From assembly GCA_028752905.1 (NCBI GenBank), contig JAQNBH010000002.1, positions 30,362,762-30,426,761 of the forward strand: a DNA stretch of 64,000 nt, in the 5' to 3' direction. Source of the stretch: Cladorhizidae sp. MBARI D1340-BT2 (taxonomy: Eukaryota > Porifera > Demospongiae > Poecilosclerida > Cladorhizidae). This document shows, one piece after another, positions 45,311 through 54,952 of this stretch. How positions within the stretch are numbered: the first letter of the stretch is position 1; each line of letters opens with the position of its first letter. The notes below the pieces were generated by a model. It made no database searches. It worked only from the letters and a program-made list of their open reading frames with translations, and was not told where the DNA came from. Made by a program: the position numbers and the translations under genes.

Positions 45311-45426
45311 ACACCAGTGGCAGCAAAAGATCATACAGAAGGATCTGCACCAAAATAACCTGTGGAAACAGACGACACTGCACCCGGCAGTGGTTACCTT
45401 GGAGACCTGGAGATATCGAGGGGCAA

Positions 45427-45670
45427 CTCAACCCCCAACATAGGCTTAGCCAGGCTTAGGATCACTCCAGATAGACCACAATTAATTATAGTTATTATTG
45501 TTTTCATAATACCTTGTATTTATATTGGCTTATGAGATTGTATGGGATTCTGGAATTTCAGTGTGTATAATGTTCTCAGTGGTAATGCGTTCTGTCTGGC
45601 ATGGTATAAAAACCCTTGCAAGCCACTGGCTGGGAGTTAGGTCAATGTTTTTCATGTTATCAAGATTTAA
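45427..45670 (+). repeat. 3' LTR of gypsy B
   Basis: It matches the 5' LTR from ctcaacccccaacatag to gttatcaagatt. It is preceded by a short purine-rich stretch (gatatcgaggggcaa). It contains TATAAAA at 45605-45611. Confidence 0.85.
45605..45611 (+). promoter_or_regulatory. TATA box in gypsy B LTR
   Basis: TATAAAA in the 3' LTR; the 5' LTR has gtgtaaaa at the equivalent place (about 41407). About 60 bp before the LTR end, consistent with an LTR promoter. Confidence 0.45.
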
Positions 45671-46330
45671 GTTAAATAGACACTAAATTTATTTGGGTTA
45701 GCTTAAGGGATAGCAGCTTGTAACTGGAACTCTGGTGGCAGCAACTACCATTTCGGGAATTCCCGAGAAAATCCTGATGCTCTCCATAACACTCAGTTAT
45801 ATTGCTGTCTCTAGTAAATTTCATAGCCCAAAATTAATGGTAATTTTGTGTTTGATTTCCTTAATTCTTAGTTCTCTTTCCCTTCTCACCATGTAGGCCG
45901 ATGATTTTGGAGACAAAATCAAAGAGAAAAAATGCAAAACAAATCCATATTTCTTTAAATGCCATCTACATCAGGAAAAGAGGAAGGTTGGTTAATATTC
46001 TTTTTTTCCAAACAGTAATTTGTATTTTTGGAAATAAATGCACAGTAAGTACAGAAAGCCTTAGAAATAATTCTTTTTTGTTTCTTTCACACTGCCTATT
46101 TATCCATATTTGTAGCTGAAGGTGTTATCTTCATTTATAGTCATATTTATAGCTGAAAGTGTTACACTCCACATTGCCAGCCATAATTATATATTAGCAA
46201 AATATGTTCTGCTCTAAAACGATTATTTATGGCCATATTTATAGCTATAGATGTGCTCCTCCACACTGCTTATTTATGGCCACATTTGGCATTCTCTTAA
46301 TTTAATGCCTTATTTGTAGCTGAAGGATTT
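45671..46330. other. Post-LTR sequence, no gene
   Basis: It holds a PBS-like ggtggcagc at 45734 and a perfect 14-bp palindrome TCGGGAATTCCCGA at 45753-45766. A series of imperfect repeats around tatttatagctgaa / tatttatggccatattt runs through 46090-46340. No ORF is convincing. Confidence 0.45.
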
Positions 46331-47480
46331 ATCCTTCCCTAAAGTACTTTGAGGGTTAATAATGCATTTGAGCTAGAGAGCTAAACCCATTTATGAAATT
46401 TAGCTCTTTATTATAAGTAACAGGTATATATTTCCTCTCATCATTTGCTTTTTGCTATGAAATAGGCAGAGAACTGTTTGCGGGCTTACTCTTTCATCCA
46501 GAGTATTTGCTGAAGTACTTCCACATACTATCAAGTGATGACTCAGACAATGACTTCTATGGCATGTAGATGAGGACATTTTACTACTGGAGCAACAGGT
46601 GAGAACCTGAATCTTCACTATATATATAGCAGTGGCATTGGGGCTTCTTTGACCTTTTAAAGAGCAAAACTAACACTCCTCAACATAGATTATGGCTATC
46701 CTACCATTGCACTGATTCAGCCACTCACCAACACCCACTTACAACTCCTCCCAGTCCAATTTAATCTCACAGGTTATACTTATATATAATTATTATTATA
46801 CATTAATATCAGGTTTCTTTGTCCAGAGAATATCTATCTGGAAATGGACACAAGATGAAAATTATTAACTACTCATCACAAATATCAACCAACTCTCTGT
46901 TGACGTAATTCAGATAACAATGAATTGAGTTGCCTAAGCTCTAGAAAAACTAACAGCTATAATTCTATTAGAGTTAGCTACCTAACTTTTGGTCATACTT
47001 TCACGAAGAATAAAGTCATTTTTTACTTCCAATCTGAGTTTCTAGAAGCAAAATATAGTAGATATCTCAAGCATAAGTTGATCAGTTAGTTGGCTACCAA
47101 ATACTTAACAGTACGTAGCATCTGATAAAGCTTTGCTTCTAAGAAGAGCAGTATGCAACAACAGCATTGGGCAATTTAGCATTCAAATCTGGACATGAAT
47201 TCCAAATTTTGCTGTCAGCAAAATGGGCTTGACCTTAATGAACACAAATTTGCCTAAACAGTAAGAATGCCAAGATTTACTATTCACAGACAATCTATGA
47301 AAACAAGAACACGAACACTTCAATGTTAAGGTAGCTAAAGCCCGGAAGCTCTATGATTCCTTTGATCAGTTACTTTCACTCTAGCTAGCAACTTCTAATG
47401 GCTTCTATGGCAAACTTAATTAGTACTAAAGGTTATAAACATGCTTTTGAGGCAGAGAAATGCTTAACTCATTCACTGGT
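46330..47480. mobile_element. Dispersed OTU-associated family, copy 3
   Basis: Landmarks in family order: catttgagctagagagctaa (46361), a diverged 70-bp unit (ttgctatgaaataggcag, 46451), the conserved exon-like segment (46507-46598), cacaggttatactta (46770), ttgtccagagaatatctatc (46820), ctctagaaaaactaacagct (46939), ctaaaggttataaacatgct (47427). No OTU sequence is present in this copy. Confidence 0.65.
46507..46598 (+). pseudogene. Conserved exon-like segment of the dispersed family
   Basis: The plus frame reads LLKYFHILSSDDSDNDFYGM and ends at a good splice donor (caacag/gtgaga). The same segment at 61633-61700 reads LLEYLDRSPS and near 63917 reads LLE.LDRPPSDESGNDF, with scattered stops. 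Conservation of the acidic SDDSDNDFYG wording suggests a once-coding first exon of the family's gene. Function unknown. Confidence 0.45.
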
Positions 47481-47506
47481 TTAAGTGTATATATATATGT
47501 TCCGCA

Positions 47507-47670
47507 CAATCTATGAATTCATAGATTGGATGCCCATCTATAGATTGGCATGCTATCTGTAGATTGTGCTGCATAATCTATGAATGCCAATCTATTGCCT
47601 GCCAATCAATACACTTCAAAACATTGTAGCATATTAACACCCTTTGCAACAGATTTATAGATTGGATGGA
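47507..47670. repeat. Cluster of aatctat/atagatt palindromes
   Basis: A perfect 22-bp palindrome occupies 47507-47528 (centre gaattc). It is followed by at least five further aatctat or atagatt words in both orientations up to 47665, often next to tgcc/ggca. The cluster could form several alternative hairpins. No gene. Confidence 0.75.
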
Positions 47671-48292
47671 ACATATCGACCAGTACTTGTTATCGACATT
47701 ATACTGAGCGAGTGTGGAAGCCAAATATCGAAACCCACCCACACAAAATGGGATAGTCGACGGGAATTTACAAAGCCCGCGCTACTCCCACGAAAAGAGA
47801 AGAAGGGAGAAGAGCTGTTTGTGAGGCAAGTTTCTCTACATTTGGGGACTATAGCAGTTGTGCGAGTTTTCGTGGTATTACAAACTGGGCATTATATCTT
47901 TTTTGACAGAGCAATATTCTTCAAATATCTTTTTTGGCTCTAGCTACACTTGCCATGTCACTTAGTTCTTTATCTGCCAAGTCAATGTGGAACTTTTTCT
48001 CAGTATGACTTTTTTCTACATCATTACACTCACAGTTGCAATCATCACTTTCTCTGTTTCTCTGTTGCAAAGGGTGTTAATATGCTATATACCATGTTTG
48101 AAGTGTATGGATTGGCAGGCAATGTTTTACACTTCTTCAGGATTTCCTGCAGATGATTTGCTGATTTCCTTCCTTATTTTTTTTGAATTTTGTATTTGTT
48201 GAAGAAATTGAAATCAAAACGTGTTTTTTTATTACATTTTCAGAAGTGGCATTGTCACTCTTCTGTGTACTATAATTATGATAGCCTAAAAC
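47671..48292. other. Flank of gypsy C with a 105-bp repeat
   Basis: No gene is supported; the plus ORF at 47644-47943 shows no domain. The last part (48190-48292) is a diverged copy of 52325-52465, so the same sequence lies on both outer sides of gypsy C. Confidence 0.5.
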
Positions 48293-48488
48293 TGTGGTAT
48301 CTTGGACATTCTAATTATAATTACAAAATTTATGTGGTTAACCTTGTTGAACTGATGTCATTAATTATTCATCCTGTGTACTATTAATTGCATGTTGTTT
48401 TATAGATTGAGGGCAGTCTGTTTTGATGAATGAGATTTAACAAAGCTGTTTATATGAATTCTGTAAATAACATTTTGGCGATATAACA
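48293..48488 (+). repeat. 5' LTR of gypsy C
   Basis: TGTGGTATCTTGGACATTC to about aataaca. It matches 52153-52320 over nearly its whole length (ggttaaccttgttgaac, gatgtcattaattattca, gagatttaacaaag). Its end contains a duplicated aacattttggcgat. Confidence 0.85.
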
Positions 48489-48496
48489 TTTTGGCG

Positions 48497-49145
48497 ATGA
48501 GGATGGCTACAGCCCAAGGAGCCCTGCAGGCTTTTGATAAAAAAAGGAATATTGGAATTTCTATTCAGAGAGAATGAAATTCTATTTCATCGCCAATGGA
48601 GTGACAGACCCTGACAAGAAATGAGCGATTTTACTATGTGCCGGCGGAATTAAAATTCACAAGCTTTTAAACCATCAAGTGAGGAAGCCTGAGGAAAACA
48701 TTGCACAATATGTCGCTCAGTTGCAGAGAGGTGTGGCTATGGAGCCTAGCTCTCTGATATGTTGCATGACCGCTTATTGTGTGGCTTAAATCATGAAGCT
48801 ACACAATGAAGGTTGCCCACAGAGAAAAATCTCACATATGAGACAGCTCTAGACCTAGCTACTACTATTGAGGAAGCAGAACTAAATGTGAAGACTCTCA
48901 CAAATCAGAGCACTACCTAAACTTCCTTGCAGTTAGCCACTGGTAAGCAGGTATGGATGAGGTCACAAGGCAGATCAGTGCAAATTTATAAAGATGCATC
49001 TGGTCACTGTTGTAAAAAGAGAAGTCACATTGTTTCTGTGTGTAGAGCTAAGCAGGATGGAACTAAGTCCAAATCATTCAAGGTTACAAAGAAAGCTGAA
49101 ACACATTTTGTAAATACTGGTGAAGAAGTGGAAACAGGATGACCA
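48497..49145 (+). pseudogene. gag relic of gypsy C
   Basis: Across shifting frames it encodes the Mag-type Gag pattern. The capsid start reads FYSERMKFYFIANGVTDPDK and ILLCAGGIKIHKLL (48560-48670). The block LTYETALDLATTIEEAELNV, then KTLTNQST, is at 48830-48920. A zinc-knuckle region retains CCKKRSHIVSVCRAKQDG (48999-49056) with a Cys-X2-Cys rearranged. Stops and frameshifts are scattered. It would form the particle and bind the RNA. Confidence 0.75.
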
Positions 49146-49179
49146 CACCCACTCCTTGTTCACATGATAAGACAATGCC

Positions 49180-49450
49180 AACTTACCTATTCGAGTGCAA
49201 GTTCTAATTGATGATGTTCCTGTTGAAATGCAATATGACTCTAGAGCTGCGTTTTCATTGCTCAACCAAAGATCAAAGAAGACCCTTCAGAGCAGTTGTG
49301 AACCTAACGACCTATACTATATGACACTGGAGCTGCGTTCATTGCTCAACCAAGCAACATACTGAAGGATTAAAGAAAGATCAAAGAAGGCCCTTGCTGG
49401 CAGATGTGAACCTAACGACCTATTCTAGAGAAGAGATAAGCATCTTGGGA
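49180..49450 (+). pseudogene. Protease relic of gypsy C, internally duplicated
   Basis: The retropepsin N-terminus (PIRVQVLIDDVPVEMQYDSR, AAFSLLN) lies at 49184-49270, with the D-T-G triad mutated to D-S-R. Right after, a diverged repeat of about 120 bp restores a DTGAAF reading (about 49322-49340), followed by the same LNQ...KDQRRPLL..VNLTTYS wording seen after the first. The duplicated unit shares gaagacccttc/gaaggccctt and gtgaacctaacgacctat. The protease would cut the Gag-Pol polyprotein. Confidence 0.65.
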
Positions 49451-49599
49451 TCCTTTCAGGCGAGGTCAAGTATGGTGGGAACAATGAAATGTTGACATTA
49501 CTTGTGGTAAAGGGTGATGGTCCAAACCTAATGGGTGGAGATAGTCTGGGGAAGTACAAAGTCAATCTTGGGGAGATTCACTATCTTGTGGGTTATGAA

Positions 49600-50330
49600 G
49601 TCAATATGAGCTGGGTAAATTGAATGGTCCAAAGGTGAAACTGCATGTTGATCCTGAATTTATTGGCTAGCCCAGTACCATAATTATTCTTAAAGCCTCT
49701 CGTAGAAGAAGAATTGAAGAAGCTTGTTAATGATGGTATCATAGCACCAGTCCAGTTCTCAAGTTGGGCAGCCCCTATAGTGCCTGTCATGAAGAAAGAT
49801 GGGAGAGTGAGAATTTACAGTCAACCAAGTTGCCAGGTTGATTCCTATCCCTTACCCAGAGTTGATGAATTGTTTTCAGCTTTATCAGGTGAAAAGTATT
49901 TTTCCAAACTGTATATGTCCTGGCATATTTGCAGTTGGAGCTGGATGAGGATTCTAAGCCCTATGTTACAATAAACACACACAAGGATCTTTATCAGTTC
50001 CACAGATTGCCCTTTGGAGTATCCTCAGCCCCAGGGATATTCCAAAGATGCATTATTGAAACCTTGCTGAATGGTTGCAAGGGAGTGTTCATCTATTTGG
50101 ACGATATATTGGTCACAGGCTCTACAGACAGTAAACACATAGAAAATCTGGGAAGGGTTACATACAAGCTATACAGCAAGCTGCTCTGCCCAAAAATGTG
50201 ACTGAATTACAAGCTTTTCTAGGCATAGTTAATTATTATGGGAAGTTTTTACCCAACCTCTCCTCACAGTTAGAACCTTTGCATGCTCTCCTGAAGAAAA
50301 AGTCAAAATGGAATTAGGGGGAAGCCAGAA
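49600..50330 (+). pseudogene. Reverse transcriptase relic of gypsy C
   Basis: Motifs in order: EEELKKLVNDGIIAPVQFSS, WAAPIVPVMKKDGRVRI, SYPLPRVDELFSALSGEKYF, SKL, then in the next frame QLELDEDSKPYVTINTHKDL, YQFHRLPFGVSSAPGIFQR, GVFIYLDDILVTG, and after a stop LQAFLGIVNYYGKFLP. The catalytic YLDD (50094-50105) is intact. One frameshift near 49920 falls in the D.Y.Q block, and a stop region at 50160-50210 lost about 40 residues of the thumb. Confidence 0.85.
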
Positions 50331-50379
50331 TCAAGCTTTCCAAACAGCCAAGACAGCTTTACAAGCAAACTCGTTGTTA

Positions 50380-50790
50380 GTTCACTATGATAGCACCAAG
50401 TAGCATGTGATGGTTCTGCTTATGGGCTGGGTGCTGTGCTCTCCCACATTCTGGAAGATGGGACAGAGCGTCCTGTAGCATTTGCTTCAAGAACACTAAC
50501 AGCATCAGAGAAAAATTACTCTGAACTAGAAAAAGAGGGTTTGGCCGTGGTTTACGCTGTCAAGAAATTCCACAATTATTTGTATAGAATCTGACCACAA
50601 ACCTTTGTTCATACCTTTTTCACTCCTCAAACCAGATTCCTCCAATGGCATCTGCTAGGATACAAAGATGGGCTCTTGCTCTGAGTGCATATCAGCACTC
50701 TATTAGATACAAAGCAGGTAAATTAATTGGCAATGCTGATGCAAGACTGGCTTCTACAAATTCTGACAGACTTCCTGCTGATCTTATCCA
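50380..50790 (+). pseudogene. RNase H relic of gypsy C
   Basis: The frames give [57 protein letters not shown], then a degraded ESDHKPL region near 50587, and finally QHSIRYKAGKLIGNADARLA (50694-50750), equivalent to the usual GNADALSR end. Frameshifts lie near 50590 and 50640. Confidence 0.8.
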
Positions 50791-50886
50791 CTAATTGACC
50801 ACTTAGAGGGAACCACAATCAAAGCCACCAATATCAAATATTGGACCAACAAAGACCCAGTGTTGGGTAAAGTGAGGTAGTATCAT

Positions 50887-51830
50887 TTGCATGGTTGGCC
50901 GGCTGGAAAATTGGGAGAAGAATTCAGAGCATACCAAACTCGAGCCATGGAGTTGTTGGTGCTGAGGGTTGTGTTGTGGGGTACACGTGTAGTGGTACCG
51001 CCACCAGGACATCATGCAGTTCTGGAAGAGCTTCATGAGACACACACTGGCATAAGTAAAATGAAGTCATTAGCGCAGAGTTACATATGGTGGCCTGGAA
51101 TGAACATTGACCTCGAACAGTATGTGAAGAAGTCTTCAAACTGTCAAGAAACTGCTCCATCTCCTCCAACAGCACGACTGCATCCGTGGGAATGGCCAGC
51201 TAGCCCATGGTGCAGGCTACATTTAGATTTTGCAGGACCATTTCAGGACGATATGTATCTTGTCATTGTAGATGCACATTCCAAGTGGCTTGAAGTGAAA
51301 CTAATGAAGTTCATCAATACTAAAAAAACAGTAGAATAAGCGTTCTCTACCCACGGGTTGCCAAAGACCGTTATAACTGATAACGGACCATCATTTACGA
51401 GTGATGAATTTGCCAGATTCATGAGGAAGAATAGAATCTGTCACATCACTCTGCTCCTTACCACCCTGCTACTAATGGCTTGGCTGAGAGGGGAGTACAA
51501 ACACTGAAGAAGGGTCTGAAACAAATGTGTAATGGGAGAGATTGCTTTTTTAAATATCGGATAACAACACAATACTACCACTGGAGTGGCGCCAGCAGAA
51601 ATTTTAATGGGCAGACGTTTAAGATCACGACTAGATCCTTTACCCCCTGGCATTTCAGACACAGTCGCAGGAAAGCAATGGAATGTCACGACAAGAGATG
51701 GAACACCTGTTTTTTCAAAGTGGGAGTCTACATTTTGGACTTTTCAGCCACAAGGTGTAAAAGATGGAAACCTGCAAAGTCTCGGGACCTCTCTCTTACC
51801 AAGTTAAGCTCGACATTATTCGACGTCATG
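50887..51830 (+). pseudogene. Integrase relic of gypsy C
   Basis: A 150-codon frame (50887-51339) holds the H2C2 zinc domain (LEELHETHTGISKMKSLAQS, YIWWPGMN, SSNCQET, with the first of two cysteines mutated to Ser) and the first core Asp (LHLDFAGPFQDDMYLVIVDA). After a stop, LPKTVITDNGPSFTSDEFAR gives the second Asp. The third acidic residue is in LAERGVQTLKKGLKQM (51480 onward). PAEILMGRRLRSRLDPLPP and TPVFSKWESTFWTFQP-type C-terminal text follow to about 51810. The order after RNase H is canonical for Ty3/gypsy, unlike element B. Confidence 0.85.
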
Positions 51831-52152
51831 TGGATAGTGATGAAGGCAAGACATATTAGTACTCCAGAGTCTCCAAGTCATGATGAGGAATCGGATCAAG
51901 GAAACAGTTGGAACCTTCCAACTTTGGGTGCAAGTATTCGTGGATCGGAACATCCTACCATGTCTACAACACCGAGTACCTCGTCTCTGTTGACCACTGA
52001 TGACTGTGATCCTACCTCGGCTGTTTCTGGGAATGCTGATACAGCAACCACTTCCCTGAGAAGGTGAATGAACTCGTACCCGTCATCCTCCAGACAGATA
52101 TAATCCATCCAGGGTTGATTCTAGGAGTACCATATATTAAGGAGGAGTAAGA

Positions 52153-52320
52153 TGCGGTATCTTGGACATTCTAATTGTAATAAACATATATGGTTAACCT
52201 TGTTGAACGGATGTCATTAATTATTCACCCTGTGCACTATTTTAATTGCATTTTGTTAGACTTAGGGAAGTCTGTTTGAGATTTAACAAAGGTGTTTATA
52301 TGAACAATTGGCGATATCAC
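52153..52320 (+). repeat. 3' LTR of gypsy C
   Basis: TGCGGTATCTTGGACATTC to about ggcgatatcac, preceded by the purine tract at 52139-52152. By eye it is about 85-90 percent identical to the 5' LTR, so the insertion is not recent. Confidence 0.85.
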
Positions 52321-53039
52321 TTTTTTTGCATTTTGTAATTTTGTTGAAGAAATTGAAGTCAAAATAAGCATTATAAAGTGGGGTTTTTAATTAACATTTT
52401 CAAAAGTGGCCTTCTGTATACTATATGGTATGGTAGCCCAAAACAAACTGAGATTTTGTAAAAAAATATTTAAAAAGTGTCATAAATTCCCAAAACCTTA
52501 AAACAATGCTTTCAAAACACTGTTTCTGAGCTTGATTTTCTGAGCTTGATTTCAACATTTTCTCCTTTCACTACAACACAAACATTCATTTCTGGCCAAG
52601 CAGTTCCTGGGGTTTCTGGCATTGAGCGCAATGAGAATTTCACCACATTAAGACATACAAAGCGAGAACTTGAGGACATGTTGGTGATTTACCAGGTCAT
52701 CCAGAGGCAGACAGACCCCAAACTACAGGCCGGCCTACGTAAGAAACTGACCATACAAGAACAGATTGGTGAGCCAATTGTCAAGTACAAGCTGGGTTAG
52801 CACAAGGCCGACAAGACCATAACAGTGGTCAAGACAACCACTCCCAGATTCCCGGGATAAAGCAACAGATTCTGTCCCTAACTCAGACAGGGAAACAAAA
52901 GAAACAGACCAGAGAACATCCACGCAATGGCAGACACTCGCCCCCCATGACCACTGATATGCAATGCCATTAAACAGAATATGGAAAGAAATGGACCACT
53001 GCAAGGACGTGCCAGAAGCTCTCGTCGATCTCTTTGGGA
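52321..53039. other. Flank of gypsy C plus start of another gypsy fragment
   Basis: 52325-52465 is the outer repeat also found at 48190-48292. The plus ORF at 52546-52800 (84 codons; ELEDMLVIYQVIQRQTDPKL) is helical and charged. It may be part of the pol of the fragment that follows, but I cannot assign a domain. Confidence 0.4.
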
Positions 53040-53340
53040 ATTTCTGGAGGATATATTGACCGTGAAAGGACCAACTTCACAAGAAGTCTTCTACAAGAGT
53101 TCAACCATCCATTTCGGATAATATCTATGGTATAACACCCAACACACCCAAATAAACGTCATGGTGGAGTGCTTCAATGTGTTGATGAAGCACATACTAA
53201 AGAAGATTATCGGGCATTTTGATAAACAGTGGGACAGAGTGCTGTCGTATATCATGTTTGCCTACCTCGGGCATGAACAGGCTACTCAACTTTTGATATC
53301 CAGGAAAAACCTTTGAGGCCCACTGAACATTTCCAAAGAC
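53040..53340 (+). pseudogene. Gypsy integrase core fragment (E)
   Basis: In two frames: DRERTNFTRSLLQEFNHPF (equivalent of TD.GTNF...L, the second core Asp region), then QHTQINVMVECFNVLMKHIL, KKIIGHFDKQWDRVLSYIMF, AYLGHEQATQL. These match the last third of the rve core, with the glutamate of VECFN as the third acidic residue. The rest of the element is absent. A GA microsatellite follows. Confidence 0.75.
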
Positions 53341-53412
53341 AAAATAGAAGAGTCAAACTAGGCAGCACAGAGCACACTCACCGCTCCAGGACACTTATCA
53401 ACTGCTGGAGTG

Positions 53413-53413
<1 letters not shown>

Positions 53414-53453
<40 letters not shown>

Positions 53454-53471
53454 AAGAGAGAGAGAGAGAGA
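53414..53471 (+). repeat. (GA)n microsatellite
   Basis: Interrupted GA dinucleotide repeat of about 58 nt. Confidence 0.95.
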
Positions 53472-53589
53472 TGGCATACCTGTCTGAGAGGTAAGCCAAG
53501 TCAGAAATGAAAAAAAAACACCCTGTAATAAACTAGTCTGCCTAGTGAACTAAGCCAGCTATCTCCTAGCAGAGTTACAATGTCAAATG

Positions 53590-53884
53590 AGTCAAGTAAT
53601 TATAATACAGACTATCTGCCTCACAACTAAGAATAATATATATATATTATGTATGATGTGATGGAGGAAAAGGATTTTGCAGCAGGCACTCAATGTCAAA
53701 TGTAACATGAGCACAAGAGAACCTTCTATAGCTATAGGCTTACCTATCCTAACTAAACAACCATATGCACAGAACAGACCAAACCACAGTCAGATATAAT
53801 AGTTCAAACTACAAACCCAAAGCAGTTACACACACATTCTATCACAGTTGAGTACAGAAGTCTTGGATAACAATAGTTACAACA
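53590..53884 (-). repeat. LTR of minus-strand gypsy relic (F)
   Basis: On the minus strand it begins TGTTGTAACTATTG right after the purine tract aagcggggagga. It matches 35715-36005 of relic D at roughly 70-75 percent by eye. Same family. Confidence 0.6.
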
Positions 53885-54490
53885 GTTCCTCCCCGCTTAG
53901 CTTTCGTATGAATATTGATCAGGGGGTTGACCTTGTCTTGTTGACCTTCGTATGCCTTATGTTGTTTACCATTGGTTGGAGGTAGAGACCTTTCGCTTTT
54001 ATCGTTATTTAGGTCTAGCTTTGGGCACAAAAAATCATCAACTGTTTTGACAAATTGATTTTGAAGTGGTTAAAGTGTGGCTACAGTTTTTTTCAATATA
54101 CAGGTTTACCAAATGGTTCCTAGTTCGCTATTCTTTGAATCTTCTTCCTGCCAGCCACTTCTATCTAGAGTAGCACTTTCAAGAATACACAGGTCGCCTT
54201 TATTGAAGATTATATAATTAAATTTCCATTACCACTGTTTCTGAGCAGTTTGTTTGTCCTCCAACCTTGTAGATAAGTCAGGATGTAATTGCTCCAGTAG
54301 TTGAAGGAAGAGTTGTTCAATACATGATTTTTTTTTGGCCAGTATTAAATCAAAACCTCCTTATATATATTCCCTCAAACCACTTATACAGCTCGTTCAG
54401 TCAACCCATTTGTAGCAGGGTGGTATGGATCAGTTTGTGGTGTCGAGTGAGTTGGTTCGATTAACTCTTCTCCCGGTGAGTTTATTTGGG
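53885..54490 (-). pseudogene. Gypsy integrase 3' relic (F)
   Basis: On the minus strand: HSTPQTDPYHPATNGLTERA near 54440-54400 (third core acidic residue in TERAV). Then an eroded stretch with LTYLQGWRTNKLLRN, KGDLCILESATL and SGWQEEDSKNSEL, and a C-terminal tail KTVDDFLCPKLDLNNDKSER to VTIVIQDF before the purine tract and LTR. Stops are frequent. Upstream pol is missing: about 50 bp further right a piggyBac element occupies a TTAA site. Confidence 0.65.
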
Positions 54491-54952
54491 AAAAAATTAA
54501 AAATTGACCATTAAGTACAAATAAATTGATATTAAATCAGAGATTAACTCATTGACCACCAAGTCAACATTTCATTTTTAGGTCAAAATGGGGGTAATAA
54601 AGGTTTAAAAATTATAATTCATATGTCTTTCTAGGTATACACTTCATATTTAGCACCACTAATAATAACACCCTATAGAACATTACCATAGCTGCTTGAA
54701 GACCACACCCACTCCCAAAATAAACCGCACCCACTTATAATTAAGATTCGATATTTCCAGTAACTAGTTGATGTAATAATTATAATTACACATTGCTTCA
54801 ATAGGAAGTGAGGTAGAGCTTGCATAATTTGTGATTTTATTGTAAATTTATACAACAATGGGTGTACATAATTGGGGGTACTAATTCAGGGAACTTCCAT
54901 GAGAAAAAAATAATTATGTAACAATCAGTTTAGCGGACTCAATGAGAATGTT

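Larger units (their letters stand above)
41216..45670 (+). mobile_element. Gypsy element B with integrase before RT (Gmr1-like order)
   Basis: Two similar LTRs of about 250 bp flank gag, protease, integrase, RT and RNase H, in that order. Integrase (43290-44400) precedes RT (44450-44870) and RNase H (44965-45300), and the 3' LTR follows. Canonical Ty3/gypsy elements have integrase last. The reversed order within a gypsy-type pol is known from Gmr1-like elements, first reported in fish and other deuterostomes (Goodwin and Poulter). All genes are broken and the RT palm is partly deleted. Confidence 0.85.
48293..52320 (+). mobile_element. Mag-like Ty3/gypsy element C
   Basis: LTRs of about 168-196 bp (TGYGGTATCTTGGACATTC...) flank gag, protease, RT, RNase H and integrase in canonical order. 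The PBS-like text ttggcgatgaggatgg (48491) and the double-knuckle gag are typical of Mag-lineage elements. A purine tract aaggaggagtaaga (52139-52152) precedes the 3' LTR. It is the most complete retroelement in the window, but frames are interrupted many times. Confidence 0.88.

Noticed and set aside
47464..47480. ttaactcattcactggt as another piggyBac end
   Set aside because: It matches only the first eight to nine bases of the 54544 terminus and has no partner end.
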